Source of the DNA: Enoplolaimus lenunculus
Lineage: Eukaryota > Nematoda > Enoplea > Enoplida > Thoracostomopsidae
Reading direction: 5' to 3'
NCBI GenBank assembly: GCA_030248215.1
Contig: JASANG010001771.1
Location: 62,001-126,000 of the forward strand
Length of the DNA: 64,000 nucleotides
A model generated the notes under the pieces. It saw nothing but the letters and a program-made list of their open reading frames with translations. It was not told where the DNA came from and searched no databases. Below, in pieces: positions 1-11,600 of this stretch (its first letter is position 1; the number at the start of each line of letters is the position of its first letter). Position numbers and translations under genes: made by a program.

Positions 1-410
1 AACACGAACTAAGTTTTGCCGGAACCGGATCAGGAATTAAATTTTTTTGCAGGAACCGGTATTTAAAATAATTTTCATTATTTCACCACCGAATTACGGT
101 GGAATTTTATAGAAAACTAACCCACAAGGAGCATAAGCGAATTTTCAGTCATTTCATCAGAAAGTTTTGCGAAAACACATTAGTTTTCTTTAATGTAACA
201 GTTAATTAACAGAAATGAACTAATTGCAAAAACACTCATTTTATGATATTTTTTAAACAAAAAGTTTCCAATATTTTTATCTGATAATGACTAAGTTACC
301 ACAAACCGTAAAAATTCCGGTTCCGGCATCTTTGAATGCAAGAACAGGAACAGGGACAGGAATCGAATTAAGGCAGGAATTACGGCCGGAACAGGAATTC
401 CGGTTGAACC
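1..410 (+). mobile_element. MITE family A (hAT-like), left end cut by window edge
   Basis: The segment is non-coding. It carries repeated GGAACC/ACAGGA motifs near both sides and ends in CCGGTTGAACC. The same arrangement, with AT-rich middle sequence and the shared stretch around 'ccgtaaaaattccggttcc', recurs at 16749-17173, 28973-29362 and, reversed and partial, near 30540-30785. A reading frame on each strand here reflects the repeat and not a gene. Confidence 0.6.
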
Positions 411-432
411 ATGATATATTTAGATTTACGTT

Positions 433-1379
433 TATTGAGCAAAGCGAAACTCCGACCGAAACTCGGAGTTTCGCGAAGCGCTTTATGTTTTGTACTTGGG
501 GGTCGAAAGTTGGATGTCCGTCTGTCCGTCTGAAAAGAATCTCAGGAAGGGCTGAACCCATTTTGATAAACTTTTTTGTTTGAAAGCCAATTATCCTGGG
601 GTGTTAACGTCGCATTGGGGTTTTAAAATTTTAAGCCGTTTATTAGCTACAGGCTAATTTGCATAATTAATTAAGCCTAAATTAGTACTTTCCACAATAT
701 TTCACTAATTATTACAGTTAGAAGCAATCTAATTTTAGCATTAAAGGGTTTTGAGTGCGAGGAATCTGCGTAGACTGTCTACAAACCTCCAAAACCGACG
801 ATTGAGCAGTTAGCTAATAGATCATTTGCATATTAGCATAGGTTATAAGTCTAAATTAGGACTTTTTACAATATTTCACTAATTATTAAGGTTAAAAGCA
901 ATATAATTTCAGCACTAAAGAGTTTTTAGGTGCATGGAGTTTGAATAAATAGTTTACAAACATCCAAACCCGATAATTGAATAGTTAGCTAATAGCTAAT
1001 TTGCATATTAGCTTAACTGACAAGACAAAACTAGGACTTTTTAAATTATTTCAATAATTTTTAGGATTCACTGAAGGTTTTTGGGTGCGAGGAATCTGAA
1101 TAAATTGTTTACAAACCTCCAAAACCGATAATTGAATAGTTAGCTAATAGTTAATTTGCATATTAGCTTAATTGACAAGACAAAATTAGGACTTTTTAAA
1201 TTATTCCAAAAATTATAGGGTGGCTGAAGGGTCTTTGGGTGCGAGGAATCTGAGGAAATTGCTTACAAACCTCCAAAACCGATAAATGAATAGTTAGCTA
1301 ATAACTAATTTGCATATTACCTTAATTGCTTACGTGTGTTCGAGCTTCGCTCAATAACTGTAGTCCCACTACGACTGGT
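433..1379 (+). mobile_element. Family B repeat, copy 1 (947 bp, hairpin-ended, internal tandem units)
   Basis: The element begins with TATTGAGC followed by a hairpin of the type GAAACTCCG...CGGAGTTTC, and ends with GCTTCGCTCAATA plus a short GTAGT-CCC-ACTAC dyad. The first and last ~13 bases are inverted copies of each other. The interior holds about four imperfect units of roughly 155-180 bp, each with 'gggtgcgaggaatctg', 'tacaaacctccaaaac' and 'gttagctaatag'. A near-identical copy lies at 26938-27896 and a remnant of the right end lies near 29527-29573. No coding capacity was seen and the superfamily is not recognised. Confidence 0.75.
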
Positions 1380-1444
1380 TTATGTAAATGCTCACGTATG
1401 CCTAAGCCTATGTCTAATCGTAGCCTTAACGTTTAAATTTACTT

Positions 1445-1587
1445 GCTATTCAGGCCAATTACCACTTGGCCTAGGCCCGTCTGCTATCCTGAGCAAATAG
1501 CAGATTGGCCTAGGCTGAATAGCAGATTGGCCTAGGCTGATTAATTAGTAATTGGTCTGAATAGCAGATTGGCCTACCACATATATG
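1445..1587. repeat. Family C palindromic repeat, partial copy
   Basis: Multiple direct and inverted copies of the phrase 'aatagcagattggcc' and its complement are packed here. A fuller copy at 35844-36128 starts with TATATGTCGTAGGCC and ends with the inverse, so this copy appears to keep mainly the right half. Confidence 0.55.
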
Positions 1588-2071
1588 TACAAACATATAT
1601 AGGTGTCTATGTTTACTGTTAGTATTGAATGTATACTGTGTTTATGTCAAATGCTGTTGACTACACGTATTATATATATGTGTGTGTGATCGTTGTCTTT
1701 TAGATAAAATAGGCTTGTGAATTTCAAATTATTGTACACAGCCGCTGTTTCTTTTTTACTTGATTTTTGCCAAAATGTCAAGATTGTTTGTGAAACCAGT
1801 GTCGCAAGGTGACTGATATTTTTAATATTTTGTCACAAGCTTCCCTTTTACCTTTATTCTAATAGTCGTGGTTTGCGTGACCGCAAGTGGTTTCAAATTG
1901 TCTAAGGGTAACGTGGGGAGTTTCAGCTGATTATAGAAAGTTTTATTTTTTTTGGCGAACCTACGCAAGCTGGACCCCCTGGAGTACGTGGTTTTTGTAT
2001 TAAGATTGGCTATTTTTTTTGTTTAATTCCCTATGGCGGTTCAGAGTCTGTGCCTTCGACGCGGAAAATCG
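1588..2071. other. No gene recognised; AT-rich intergenic DNA
   Basis: AT-rich sequence with short TATATG runs. No splice-compatible coding stretch, RNA gene or clear repeat end was seen on either strand. Confidence 0.4.
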
Positions 2072-2455
2072 CAGGGCGCCAAGCGGAACTGGATTATACC
2101 GGAATCGGAACAGCGTATTTGTACCGGAATCGAAATCGGAACTACAAAATTTGTGACTATGCGGATAATTTGTATTGACAAAGTATAATATTGACGTAGA
2201 ATGTCGGTTGGCTAGCAACAATTCTCAAAGACGTCGCATAAACAAATTGGTAATTTTTTGGCTCTGTAAAGCTTAACTACAATCAATTATTGATAAGTTA
2301 ACATGTCGAAAACAATTTAATAGATATGTGATGCAGAATTTTTATACAACATATCACAACAAGTAGACCTAAAATTAAAATGTGGAAATTCCGATTCCAA
2401 TTGATTGTGCAACCGGAATCGGATGTCGTTTTGAATCGGAATTAGGGCGATACAA
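2072..2455 (+). mobile_element. MITE family D (GAATCG hexamer), copy 1
   Basis: The left end, CAGGGCGCCAAGCGGAAC, is followed by GGAATCGGAA motifs. The middle 'gtcgcataaacaaattgg' and the right GAATCGGA cluster match the copy at 25783-26579. The right terminus is degraded. Confidence 0.55.
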
Positions 2456-2712
2456 TGCGGGAACAATGTTTCAAGCAGTTCAGTAAGCAGACGACGTATC
2501 TTTAGAGCTCTAGAACACATTCTCCCCACAATTACGCTTACGTTAAGGAAATGGTGTAGGATTCGTTAGTCTACAGACATCGTTTGCGGGTAAGGAACTT
2601 CAGTAGCAGTGCAATGCCACTACTGAGAAATTATACCGGCTAAAATATTTCAAGCCAAAAAAGTTTCATTTAAACTATATACGCTATTGTCAATTGAGAC
2701 GACTTTGTTTCA

Positions 2713-3095
2713 GGATGCGAACGGATACTAATTTATCGGACACCGGAACTGATATTGAATTTTTGTATCGGCACCGGATATGGCGTGTCAATACGAGCAC
2801 TGTATATGGTAATTGAGTCGCGCAAATCTATACGACTGCTAAATTGAAAAATTAATTGTTAGCTTGGATTTTTAATTTAATTTCAATTATTGAAAAACTT
2901 AACACAGCTTTACTTGCCCAGAAAGGGAATCACAGAAAAATGTTGAATGTATGCATTTGTCAAAAGCAATTTTATTATATTCGGGATCACAATCGTAATA
3001 CGCGGTATCCGGTAGGTTACTGGATAGCGGAACCGTATGCGGATATTGGTTTTTGACCGGATATTATTAAGCCTGATATCCGGTCGCAGCCTGGA
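2713..3095 (-). mobile_element. MITE family G (ATCCGG hexamer), reversed copy
   Basis: ATCCGG/CCGGAT motifs flank a middle part whose reverse complement matches the copy at 3228-3640 ('gggcaagtaaagctg', 'aaaatccaagctaa'). With its neighbour it forms a divergent pair of the same family. Four overlapping short frames here are repeat sequence. Confidence 0.55.
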
Positions 3096-3227
3096 CTTTG
3101 TGTGTGTCGGTGTTGTGTGTAAAGCAAACAATGCGACGCATAAACATGTACAGATATACCGAAATAATCAGTTGTTGCAACGACCGCGTAAATACGTGGA
3201 TGCTTTTTCCACGAAACTGTTCCCTTC

Positions 3228-3640
3228 TTATACATAATGACTGGTGTTTGAAACATGGTTTAGCGGATATTCGGTTCCGGTTTAATATTCGGCAAAAACC
3301 GATATCCGTATCCGCTTTCAGTATAAACCTACATGATACCGGATATTTACGGTGGTGGTCCCGAATACCATAAAACTTGTTTGGACGTGTGGACATACGC
3401 ATTGAACTAACATCTTGCTGCGACTACGTTTCTGGCCAAGTAAAGCTGTTAAGTTTTTCATTCACTAAAGTAAAACTAAAAATCCAAGCTAAAAATTAAT
3501 TTTAATTCAATGAACATTATGCTTTTGCGTGACCAGACTACTTTCAATAATGCTCATATTTACATTCTATATCCGGTTAACATGCGGTTCCGGTAACAAA
3601 TGAAATAGCCAGCCCCGGTAAAGTAATATCCGGTAGCACA
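3228..3640 (+). mobile_element. MITE family G (ATCCGG hexamer), forward copy
   Basis: The copy starts in a cluster of ATTCGG/ATCCG motifs near 3255 and ends with TATATCCGG, CGGTTCCGG and ATATCCGG motifs. Its interior matches other G copies at 6188-6535, 28583-28936 and 31057-31562. Confidence 0.55.
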
Positions 3641-4553
3641 CTGGTTTGCGAGGGTGTAGCACTATGCTTGCCTCGAGCACAAAAGGCCCAATGTTTGATT
3701 CCAGATATATTTTCATTGAAGGGTAAGCGAATTTTTGTGTTTTAAAATGACAGAATTATTTTTGTAAAACCTGCTGTAGCACCGATAGTTGAACCAGAAT
3801 ATTGGTTTCGTAATACTAATTAACCATAAAGAGTCAACACAGTGGCACAAATGTGCAACTCTCATAATGTGCTGGACGGACGGCTGGAATGTTTTAAGCA
3901 AGTCTAACTGACCACAGAACTTGGAAAAGTTAGGATATGCTATTTAAAGTACTTCCTATATACCTACACAAATTCTGGTATAGAACGATATATAGAAATA
4001 TAGTAGTTCATTAAATTACCTTACTGAAAATTTGTTTACTCCTGCGCTGGAAGGCTGCCCAAAATGCGTATGTGGGGCCTTCCAGCTTTAATATATAGAT
4101 GAGATGCTCTGTTGAACACTGTTACATATTATATACCTTGTAATGTAATAATATATACCGTGTAGTAGTACGTACAATGATGTCATGTTATGATGTTTAT
4201 TGCATCATGATTGTAAATATTTTATATATGTATTACGTGTATAATGTATATATATGCATTGCAAACATAACGTGACTAAGTTTATAATGTTTTCGTACGA
4301 AAGTGTTGTTATCATACGGCAAATCAGGGCGTTTAACTGCACTGTTGCTGCTGTTTTTTAACTGCATTGTTGCTGCTGTTTTCATGGATGTTTTTCAAAT
4401 TTTTTTAACGAAACATCACGTGATTTTTTGAAAATTTAAATTTTTTGTTTTGTTTTGACGTTTTCGGGCTTGACTGGCTATTTTAGAAGCGTGGGTTGAC
4501 GTTGTGAATTAGCGCACAGCTCAGAGAACGATGCCAAAGTTTCAAAGTTAACG
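3641..4553. other. Unassigned AT-rich stretch with a family N fragment
   Basis: No gene was seen. Positions 4046-4100 are an inverted fragment of family N, with a self-complementary GCTGGAA...TTCCAGC end. A short duplicated phrase with 'ctgcattgttgctgctg' lies at 4336-4382. Confidence 0.4.
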
Positions 4554-4690
4554 ACCCGTGTTACTTTAAGAGGCGACCAGGTTTCGGGTGGGTCTATAAA
4601 AGAGTAGGTTTAGATTCTAGATTACATTTTATTGCTTAGGCTTAGGAATACGCTTAATCTACTGTTGCGCCCCTTAAAGTAACATTGGCC
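4554..4690. mobile_element. MITE family K1 (terminal inverted repeats, TTAGGC motif)
   Basis: Terminal inverted repeats of the form GGCCAATGTTACTTTAAGG and CCTTAAAGTAACATTGGCC enclose a core with 'tctataaaagagtagg' and 'gcttaggcttagg'. Sister copies are at 36309-36476, 43049-43202, 44622-44761, 46259-46440 and 58349-58523. The shared ends across copies define the element boundaries. Confidence 0.7.
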
Positions 4691-5561
4691 AAGTTGACAG
4701 TAAGTCCCATGGACACCGCAGTACCACTTTGATTATGAAATAATTAAACGCGTTTGAGCGGTGGCTTTTTTTGTTGGTTTTTAATATTTTTCATAATGTA
4801 CAATTACAATATAATTTATATATTATATTGTGGTATGCGACAGAAGACCGAGAAAATTCGATATGTCTAAAAAACAAAACAGTTTAGATGTTCAGTCTGA
4901 AGTAAAAGTTTCAGTGTATTTTTAAAATAGGAAAAACGTTCATACTGACAAAAATTTATCAGTTGATTTTGGCCTTATGTGGGGGGTGGGGCGACGTGAC
5001 TTGTTGGATGGCGAACAAATGGGTGCCACGCGTCACGTCCATCAATGTATTTTGGACAAGTGTCCGGCGTATTTTGTTTACAATAGTTTCTTGGCATACG
5101 ACGTGATTGTTTTATAAGAAAATTTGCGTACAGTTTTTTTATGCATTCGCTAATAGTTCTGCGCATTGCTCAAACTTGGACGACTAGTTATTTATTATTG
5201 CTGGCAATTACTGATATATAACTTAAAGAACCCCAAATGGGATGTACCGAAACGAACGTCAGCATTTAAGATGTTTTAAGTTATAGTTTGGTATTGAAAT
5301 TTTTGTTCACATTTTGTGCTTGGGACTGAAAAAATTTTAACTTGTTTTGAGTCGGAATTGAGCCTGAACTCTGTGTTGCTATATATGATTTGATTTTCAG
5401 TCCTATTTCAGATTTTTAAAACATATTTAATAATTATACTACTACGTAGCTGTAGTAATACGTATTTCATAGTTGAATTAACTTAATAACTACGTACGTA
5501 ATACTCAGCTTATTCGTCGCCAAATTGAGACGCACCAAAAACGTTTTCGCGTTAGTGTGTG
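4691..5561. other. 5' flank of the ITPK1-like gene
   Basis: AT-rich DNA upstream of the first ATG at 5562. It holds a degenerate family N fragment at about 5035-5200. No convincing TATA element or initiator could be assigned, so the transcription start is unknown. Confidence 0.35.
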
Positions 5562-5601
5562 ATGCCACAAAAATGGCGTGTTCAACAGCACCAGCACCAG
5601 C

Positions 5602-5639
<38 letters not shown>

Positions 5640-8600
5640 CCAGAAACCAATTTTATTTCTCGGGTTCAAACCCGACGAGCTTTGGCCAATTCAGTTGTTA
5701 AATCCGCGGTGGCAGAGGCAGACGGCCGTCGGGGCATAGGCCGTCTGGGACCAGTCCCAGATGGCCGAGGTGCTCGTGACTGTCCGAGAGAAGGGAATGA
5801 AAATTGTGGGACAAGAAATCAAGGTAATGACGAAAATGAAGGAGTCGGCAAGATCAAAGGTGGTGTTGTGCAGTCAAAAGATGGCTCCAACGCGTCTAAG
5901 TTGCTACCGCTTAACGGCCGAGCGGGACTTTCTCGAAATCGAAGTTTGTGGTTTAAATTGAATGGTGCTGGGGCTGGAAATGGCGTAAGTCGGAATTCAC
6001 TGGGTACAGGTGGCGATAAGAAGCTTCTTCCTTGGAGCCGTGCGTCTGGCAGATATCAGTGCAACGCGATTGTGCCAGTTGCGGACGTAGTGAGATGGCG
6101 CGTTGGATACTGGGTGTCAGAAAAGAAGAGTAAAAAGTTGGATTTCGACAAATTTAAGCTGATCTGTCGCAGGTGAGTCGTTACCAGGCAGGGACCGATC
6201 GAATATCGCAATCCGGTTGAATATCCGGAAAAAACCGATGTCCTGTTCCGGCATCCGGTATTACCGTACTAAATACTTACGGTAGTGGTCCCAAATTGAA
6301 TACTTTTTACAAGTGAGCGCGTTGTTGGGCATGTCAAGAAGCTTAAATTTTGATCCGCGAAAGTAAAAATGAATGAAAAATTCTAGCTAACAATTAAGTC
6401 TAAATCATTATACTCGTACTTTTCGCTACTCAACATGTTTAAACGTTATGTACGGTTTAGGTAAAAGTACTATCCGGATTCGGTATATATAGGGTAAATT
6501 AATATTCGTTCGCCCTCTGGTCGTTACTATATATGGAATATAATTCACAGTTCAAGGGGACAGCAGGGAGCGAACGGACATCTGTTTTTTAATATCCGGC
6601 AAACATCGATATCAATGCTCGGTTTCAATATCCGACATGAATCTATCGAAGAGCGGATGTTTACGATTGTATATCCGGATAACGTCATGAAACTACTTTT
6701 CGCAATTGGACATACTTTAAAATATTGATGCATTCATTAGATTTACGGGCAATTCAGCATGTTCAAGTGTGTACACTGCAGCAAGAACGAAATTCTTCGT
6801 TTACAATTAATTTAAATTTACTGTTCATATAATTTTGCTCGACTCAAATGCTTCCAGCAGTGTGCAAATTTAGATGTTATATCCGGGTGAGCATCCGGTT
6901 CTTGTAAATAAATTCTCTACCCGGTCCGATAAGTTAAGTTAATCCTGGCGGATAGTAGGGCCCGTGGCCAAGGAGGGGGTAGGGGTGGCTCAGCCCCCTA
7001 GAAGATTTTCAATCTTGCTTGTAAGTCATTGAAAACCGTTGAATTCCCATTCTGAAAATTTTTTGAGCCCCTGTTAGCAAAGTGAGCTGGCTACGGGCTT
7101 GTGGATGGTGCCGTTTTCCCACGGTTAAAGTTCACAGTTTACTTTTTAATTATCTTAGATTTTGAAATGTGGAAAGTCATCAACATAAAGGAAAGGTAAG
7201 GTAAGGCTTTATTTTCATTGAAATATTATTATTTGTATTTGTTTTTGAAAAATACGTAATACGCACTTTTTTATGTTTCAGAAAGTACAATATTGATCTG
7301 ATCAAGGTAAGTACGCATACGTATATGCCAGGGTGCAACCGGAATATTCCGATTCAGGCATTTTTCATCTTCCGGTTCCGGTAAATTGCCATTCCGATTG
7401 CATCGTGATATATAACGTAGCGTTTGTTGTTATGTTGGTTTAAAACTATTATTAAAATTAAACAAATATTTAATTTTCAAACATTGACTGCAATAGTAAT
7501 AGATTAGCTTGAAGTTCAAAAATTTGTGATAGTCCGCTAGTTAATCTGCTTGGATCAATTAAAGTTTTCAATGTACACAGTTAAAGGTGTACTTTAATTG
7601 ATATCCTTATGGGAAAATTTTAACAGCTCCATGAGTTTTACGGAAGCGAATATCGCTAGCTGAGCTCGGGATTGATTTTCAGATATTTGTCATAGTCCGC
7701 TAGCTAATCTTTTTGGATCAATTAAAGTTTTCAACCTACACAGCTAAAGGTGAACTTTAATTGATATCCTAATGGGAAAACTTTAATTGAAATTGATCCA
7801 TGAGTTTTACGGACACGAAGCTCTATAACTACACTGCCGACTGTTTTTGGATCGTTTTTCACTGGTGTAACCACAAAAAAATTCCTTGAGGAGGGCACGA
7901 CCCGCTAATACCTATACGTTTTGTGTTTTTGGAAGACGATCATCGAAGCATGTAGGTATTTTTTAAACAATTTGTATTACAGGGGACGGTTATGTTTTTA
8001 AAATTTGGGGAAAAGTTCTGGGAAACGCCCCCTATTTCTCGGCTTGCTACACCCCTGTTCTTTTCAGTTATCAATGTCCAGTTGGAGTGCCGATGGGCTG
8101 CATCCGTTTGGTGCCGGCCGACCAACAGTTCGACTGGATGCTATTGTTCACAAGTTTTCTGATTTGCTCATTCGAGTTCAGTTAAATCCAACTGATCGCG
8201 ATGCCTTTACGAGTTGTACCAAACTTGCGGTGAGTGAGCAGTTTTCAGTGAAATTGAAATTTGAGTAACATAATATATTATTGAATAAGTTTTCATGAAT
8301 GCACTTAATATATCTCAGTTGTGTGTATATTTTGGTATCCTGTTGCTGCTTTCGTATTGGTGTCAGAAAGTAAAAGATTAAACGTTTATTGATGCTTAAA
8401 CCAAGTCGTATTGTTGATATTGATTTTTGGTAACACATTTTAAGGATTCGACATCGAACCAAGCTCGCTAAAGTTATCTATGTAATTTTAACGGAAAATA
8501 ATCATTTAAATTTTAGACAATTATTATTTGTTCCATATTGCAGACATACCTGGAACATCATTCCTCTGATCTGATTCTAATCGATCCATTAGCTCCGGTC

Positions 8601-11600
8601 AGGGATTTGTGTGACCGTTGGCGTCAGTATTCTCTGATTGGTGCTGCTTGTGCTACAGGTAAGCAAAGCAAACTTCCTCCAGTGAAGCGTTAAATAATTT
8701 TCGAAGCTTTGCTGCATGGATGTCTCAAGCCATAAGTTTGGAAGGAGTTGCATTACTGTAGAAATTTTGCGGGAAGATGCCAATATGTTATGTGCTGTTG
8801 ACATCCGCTTTCTGAGTGAATTTATGTTTTACATATCTATGGGTAGAAACTCTGTGCGTTATGTATTTATGTGATGTTGACCGGACCTTGTTGAAAATTT
8901 CTCCATAGTCCGGTCCTAAGTTTCTGTATGATCCGGTTCGCTTAATGCTCACTGTCGAGTCGGTCTGTTGCAGACTACAAACGGTCCGGCACCGCGTTAT
9001 GCGGTCCGGTCCACAGTACTACAACTAATACACGTTCTGTATCATAGTATATATCGGTAAGCGGTTGGTCGGGGAAACCTTAGCTAACTAGAAATTTTTC
9101 TTCGTCTCCGCCACCTATGTGTGAGTTTGGTATTTGGTGATATTATTTTTTGGTAATTTTTGTTTTAGTTCAAATCAGTTCTCCTCCGTTCACTGCGTTG
9201 TACTCGAATGATCTCGAATACAACTCAAAGCATTTAGCAGACGCTGGTGTTGAATATCCGATTAGTAAGTGAAAAAGGGTGACTTGATTTTACACATTGT
9301 TCTGCTTAGGATACTTGTTTACTTTCCTGCTCCCCCATAAAATCAACCACACATAACGAAAACGGCAATGGTGCAAAATTTTCCGGATAAAATTATTGTT
9401 GTTAAATATTGTTGTTGTTGTTTTTGGTGTTTTGGTTGTTGTCGTTTTGTTGTTGTTGTTAGATATACGCACGTACATATTTATGTATGCAGCATATGTA
9501 TGATGAATTGTTTCAGTCTGCAAGCCGAAAATAGCGCATGGCAGTGGAGGACATAAGGTTAGTGGCTGAACAGCGAGAGTAAATGTATGTACATAATTTA
9601 ACACCTTATGTTTCAAGATTTTATCTTAGTTTCTGTTTCAGCTGGACTTTCTTCCAAAATTTGTTTTATCTTGATTTACAGCACAGCGAGAACAATTTTT
9701 GAAGGTTTGTTGTAACGTTTAAAAAAATCCGTGAGCTTATAACTTTAAATTTGAATTTATTTCTGAATTTTTGTCATGGAATTTTTTGGTAAATACGTAT
9801 AACTTTCACATTTGTTCTACTTTTTAGATGTGTTTAATATTCAACTCATGTGGTTTACGAGATGTTCCTTTGCCGTGTGTTGCACAGTCATTTGTGCCAC
9901 ACAATGCAACATTGTACAAAGTGTACATTGTTGGCGAGAGACACTTTGTTCTTTGTCGGCCTTCATTGAAAAATTTCACTGCTGGAGGTAAGTTAGCGAA
10001 GCAAGTGAGGTTTGTTTTTTTAAATAGTGGAGGGCGGGCTCCACTGGTCCGGAAAATTTTTTCGGGCGGCGGGCGAGTGTTAATTTGCATGTTAATTTTT
10101 GCAAATCGGATATGAGTATTTTGATTTTTGTATTTTTACTACTAAATAATCTCTATGCATGCAAAACCTTTCGTGGTGGGCATCGTGGAACCACCCTTAA
10201 TGACGGGGCGATTAAAATATTGGTGTAGTAATATTTTTGGATTATTCGTCTGTTGCTTAGGTTGTAGGTTATGCTTTTAGCCGGATGGATTTCCCAAGTA
10301 AAAAATGTTAATTTTTAAAAATAACGATGAGATATTTTGGAATATTTGATTTGTTTTGATTTTTTTCCTTCAGATCACGAAACAATCTTTTTTGACAGTC
10401 AAGCTGTGTCAAAAGTGGACAGCGCGTCACATCTGACTCAGGTATGTAAATGAACAGCTTTACGTTTTTTGCTATAATTGTTTTGCGCGACATACTATGG
10501 ATTCGTTGTAGACCATTCTTTTCCGATGATTTGTGAACGATAATTCATCCCTTGAAATTTTGTTCCGGGTAAAATTTGTCATTTACAATTTGTCCTCGGC
10601 GGTAAAGCCACATAATAAACAGGGTGCAACCGGAATTACAATTTACCGGAACCGGAACCGGAATTTGAAAATTTTACCGGAACCGGAACCGGAAAGTGAA
10701 AAATGCATTTCACCAAAAATTTCATTTTAATCTTATTTTTTGCTATATTATTTGTGAAATAACCTTAGTCGAACATAGGTATTTATTTTATTTGTTGTAT
10801 TTTAGATTTTCATCATCGACTGAAGTGAAATCCACCATTAATGGCTTATATTCGGAGTACAAGTGACTTTCAAAAACGGCCAAATTATAATACCGGAATT
10901 TTTAAATCCGGTAAAAATTTACCGGAACCGGAAGGTGAAAAAATGCCGGAACCGGAACCGGAATTCCGGTTGCACCCTGAAATAAACAATTTTTTCGATG
11001 TGGGTCCGTGTCCGGTTATTTCCGGTTCCAGTTACGATATTAATGACAGTAGAATGGTGTTATTTTTATTTAATTATTATTTTTCAGCCAGATGACAGGC
11101 GAAGCAGTTGTTTACAAGGCTCACCGCAAAATATTCCACCGCCGAATATGCGAATGATTGAAAAGATTGTGCTGTGTATGCAAGAGCATACTGGTCTTGC
11201 GTTGTTCGGTCTTGATATTATTGTCAGCGCAGAAAGTGGACGTTATTACGTTATCGATATGAATGTGTTTCCAAGTTGGTTTTTGCTTATTTGGGGCTGG
11301 GGTGGGCTTGTCCTTGTAATGTGATTGTGTTATGCGCTTCCCATACGCGGATGTGGAGATGTGGATGTTCCTGAAACTCTCGTTTCCACGCCTTCGTTTC
11401 GCATCCTGAAAAATGATTTGGAGCTAAAATTACTGTACATTAATCCTTTCTCTTATAGAGCACACTATAAGCAACAGGGGTGGACGATTTTTGTCTCGGC
11501 AAGTCGGGATTTGGCTGTTCTTTGTCTCGTTTTTTCTGGGTCTCGGTTTGTTGCAGATCGATACCAAATGCGAAAAACAGGTCTCCCATGTTTGTGTAGC

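Noticed and set aside
9828-10115. Stand-alone 95-codon gene starting MCLIFNSC
   Set aside because: The Met is internal: the stretch is ITPK1 exon 7 (9828-9987) reading into its intron, with flanking exons in matching phase.
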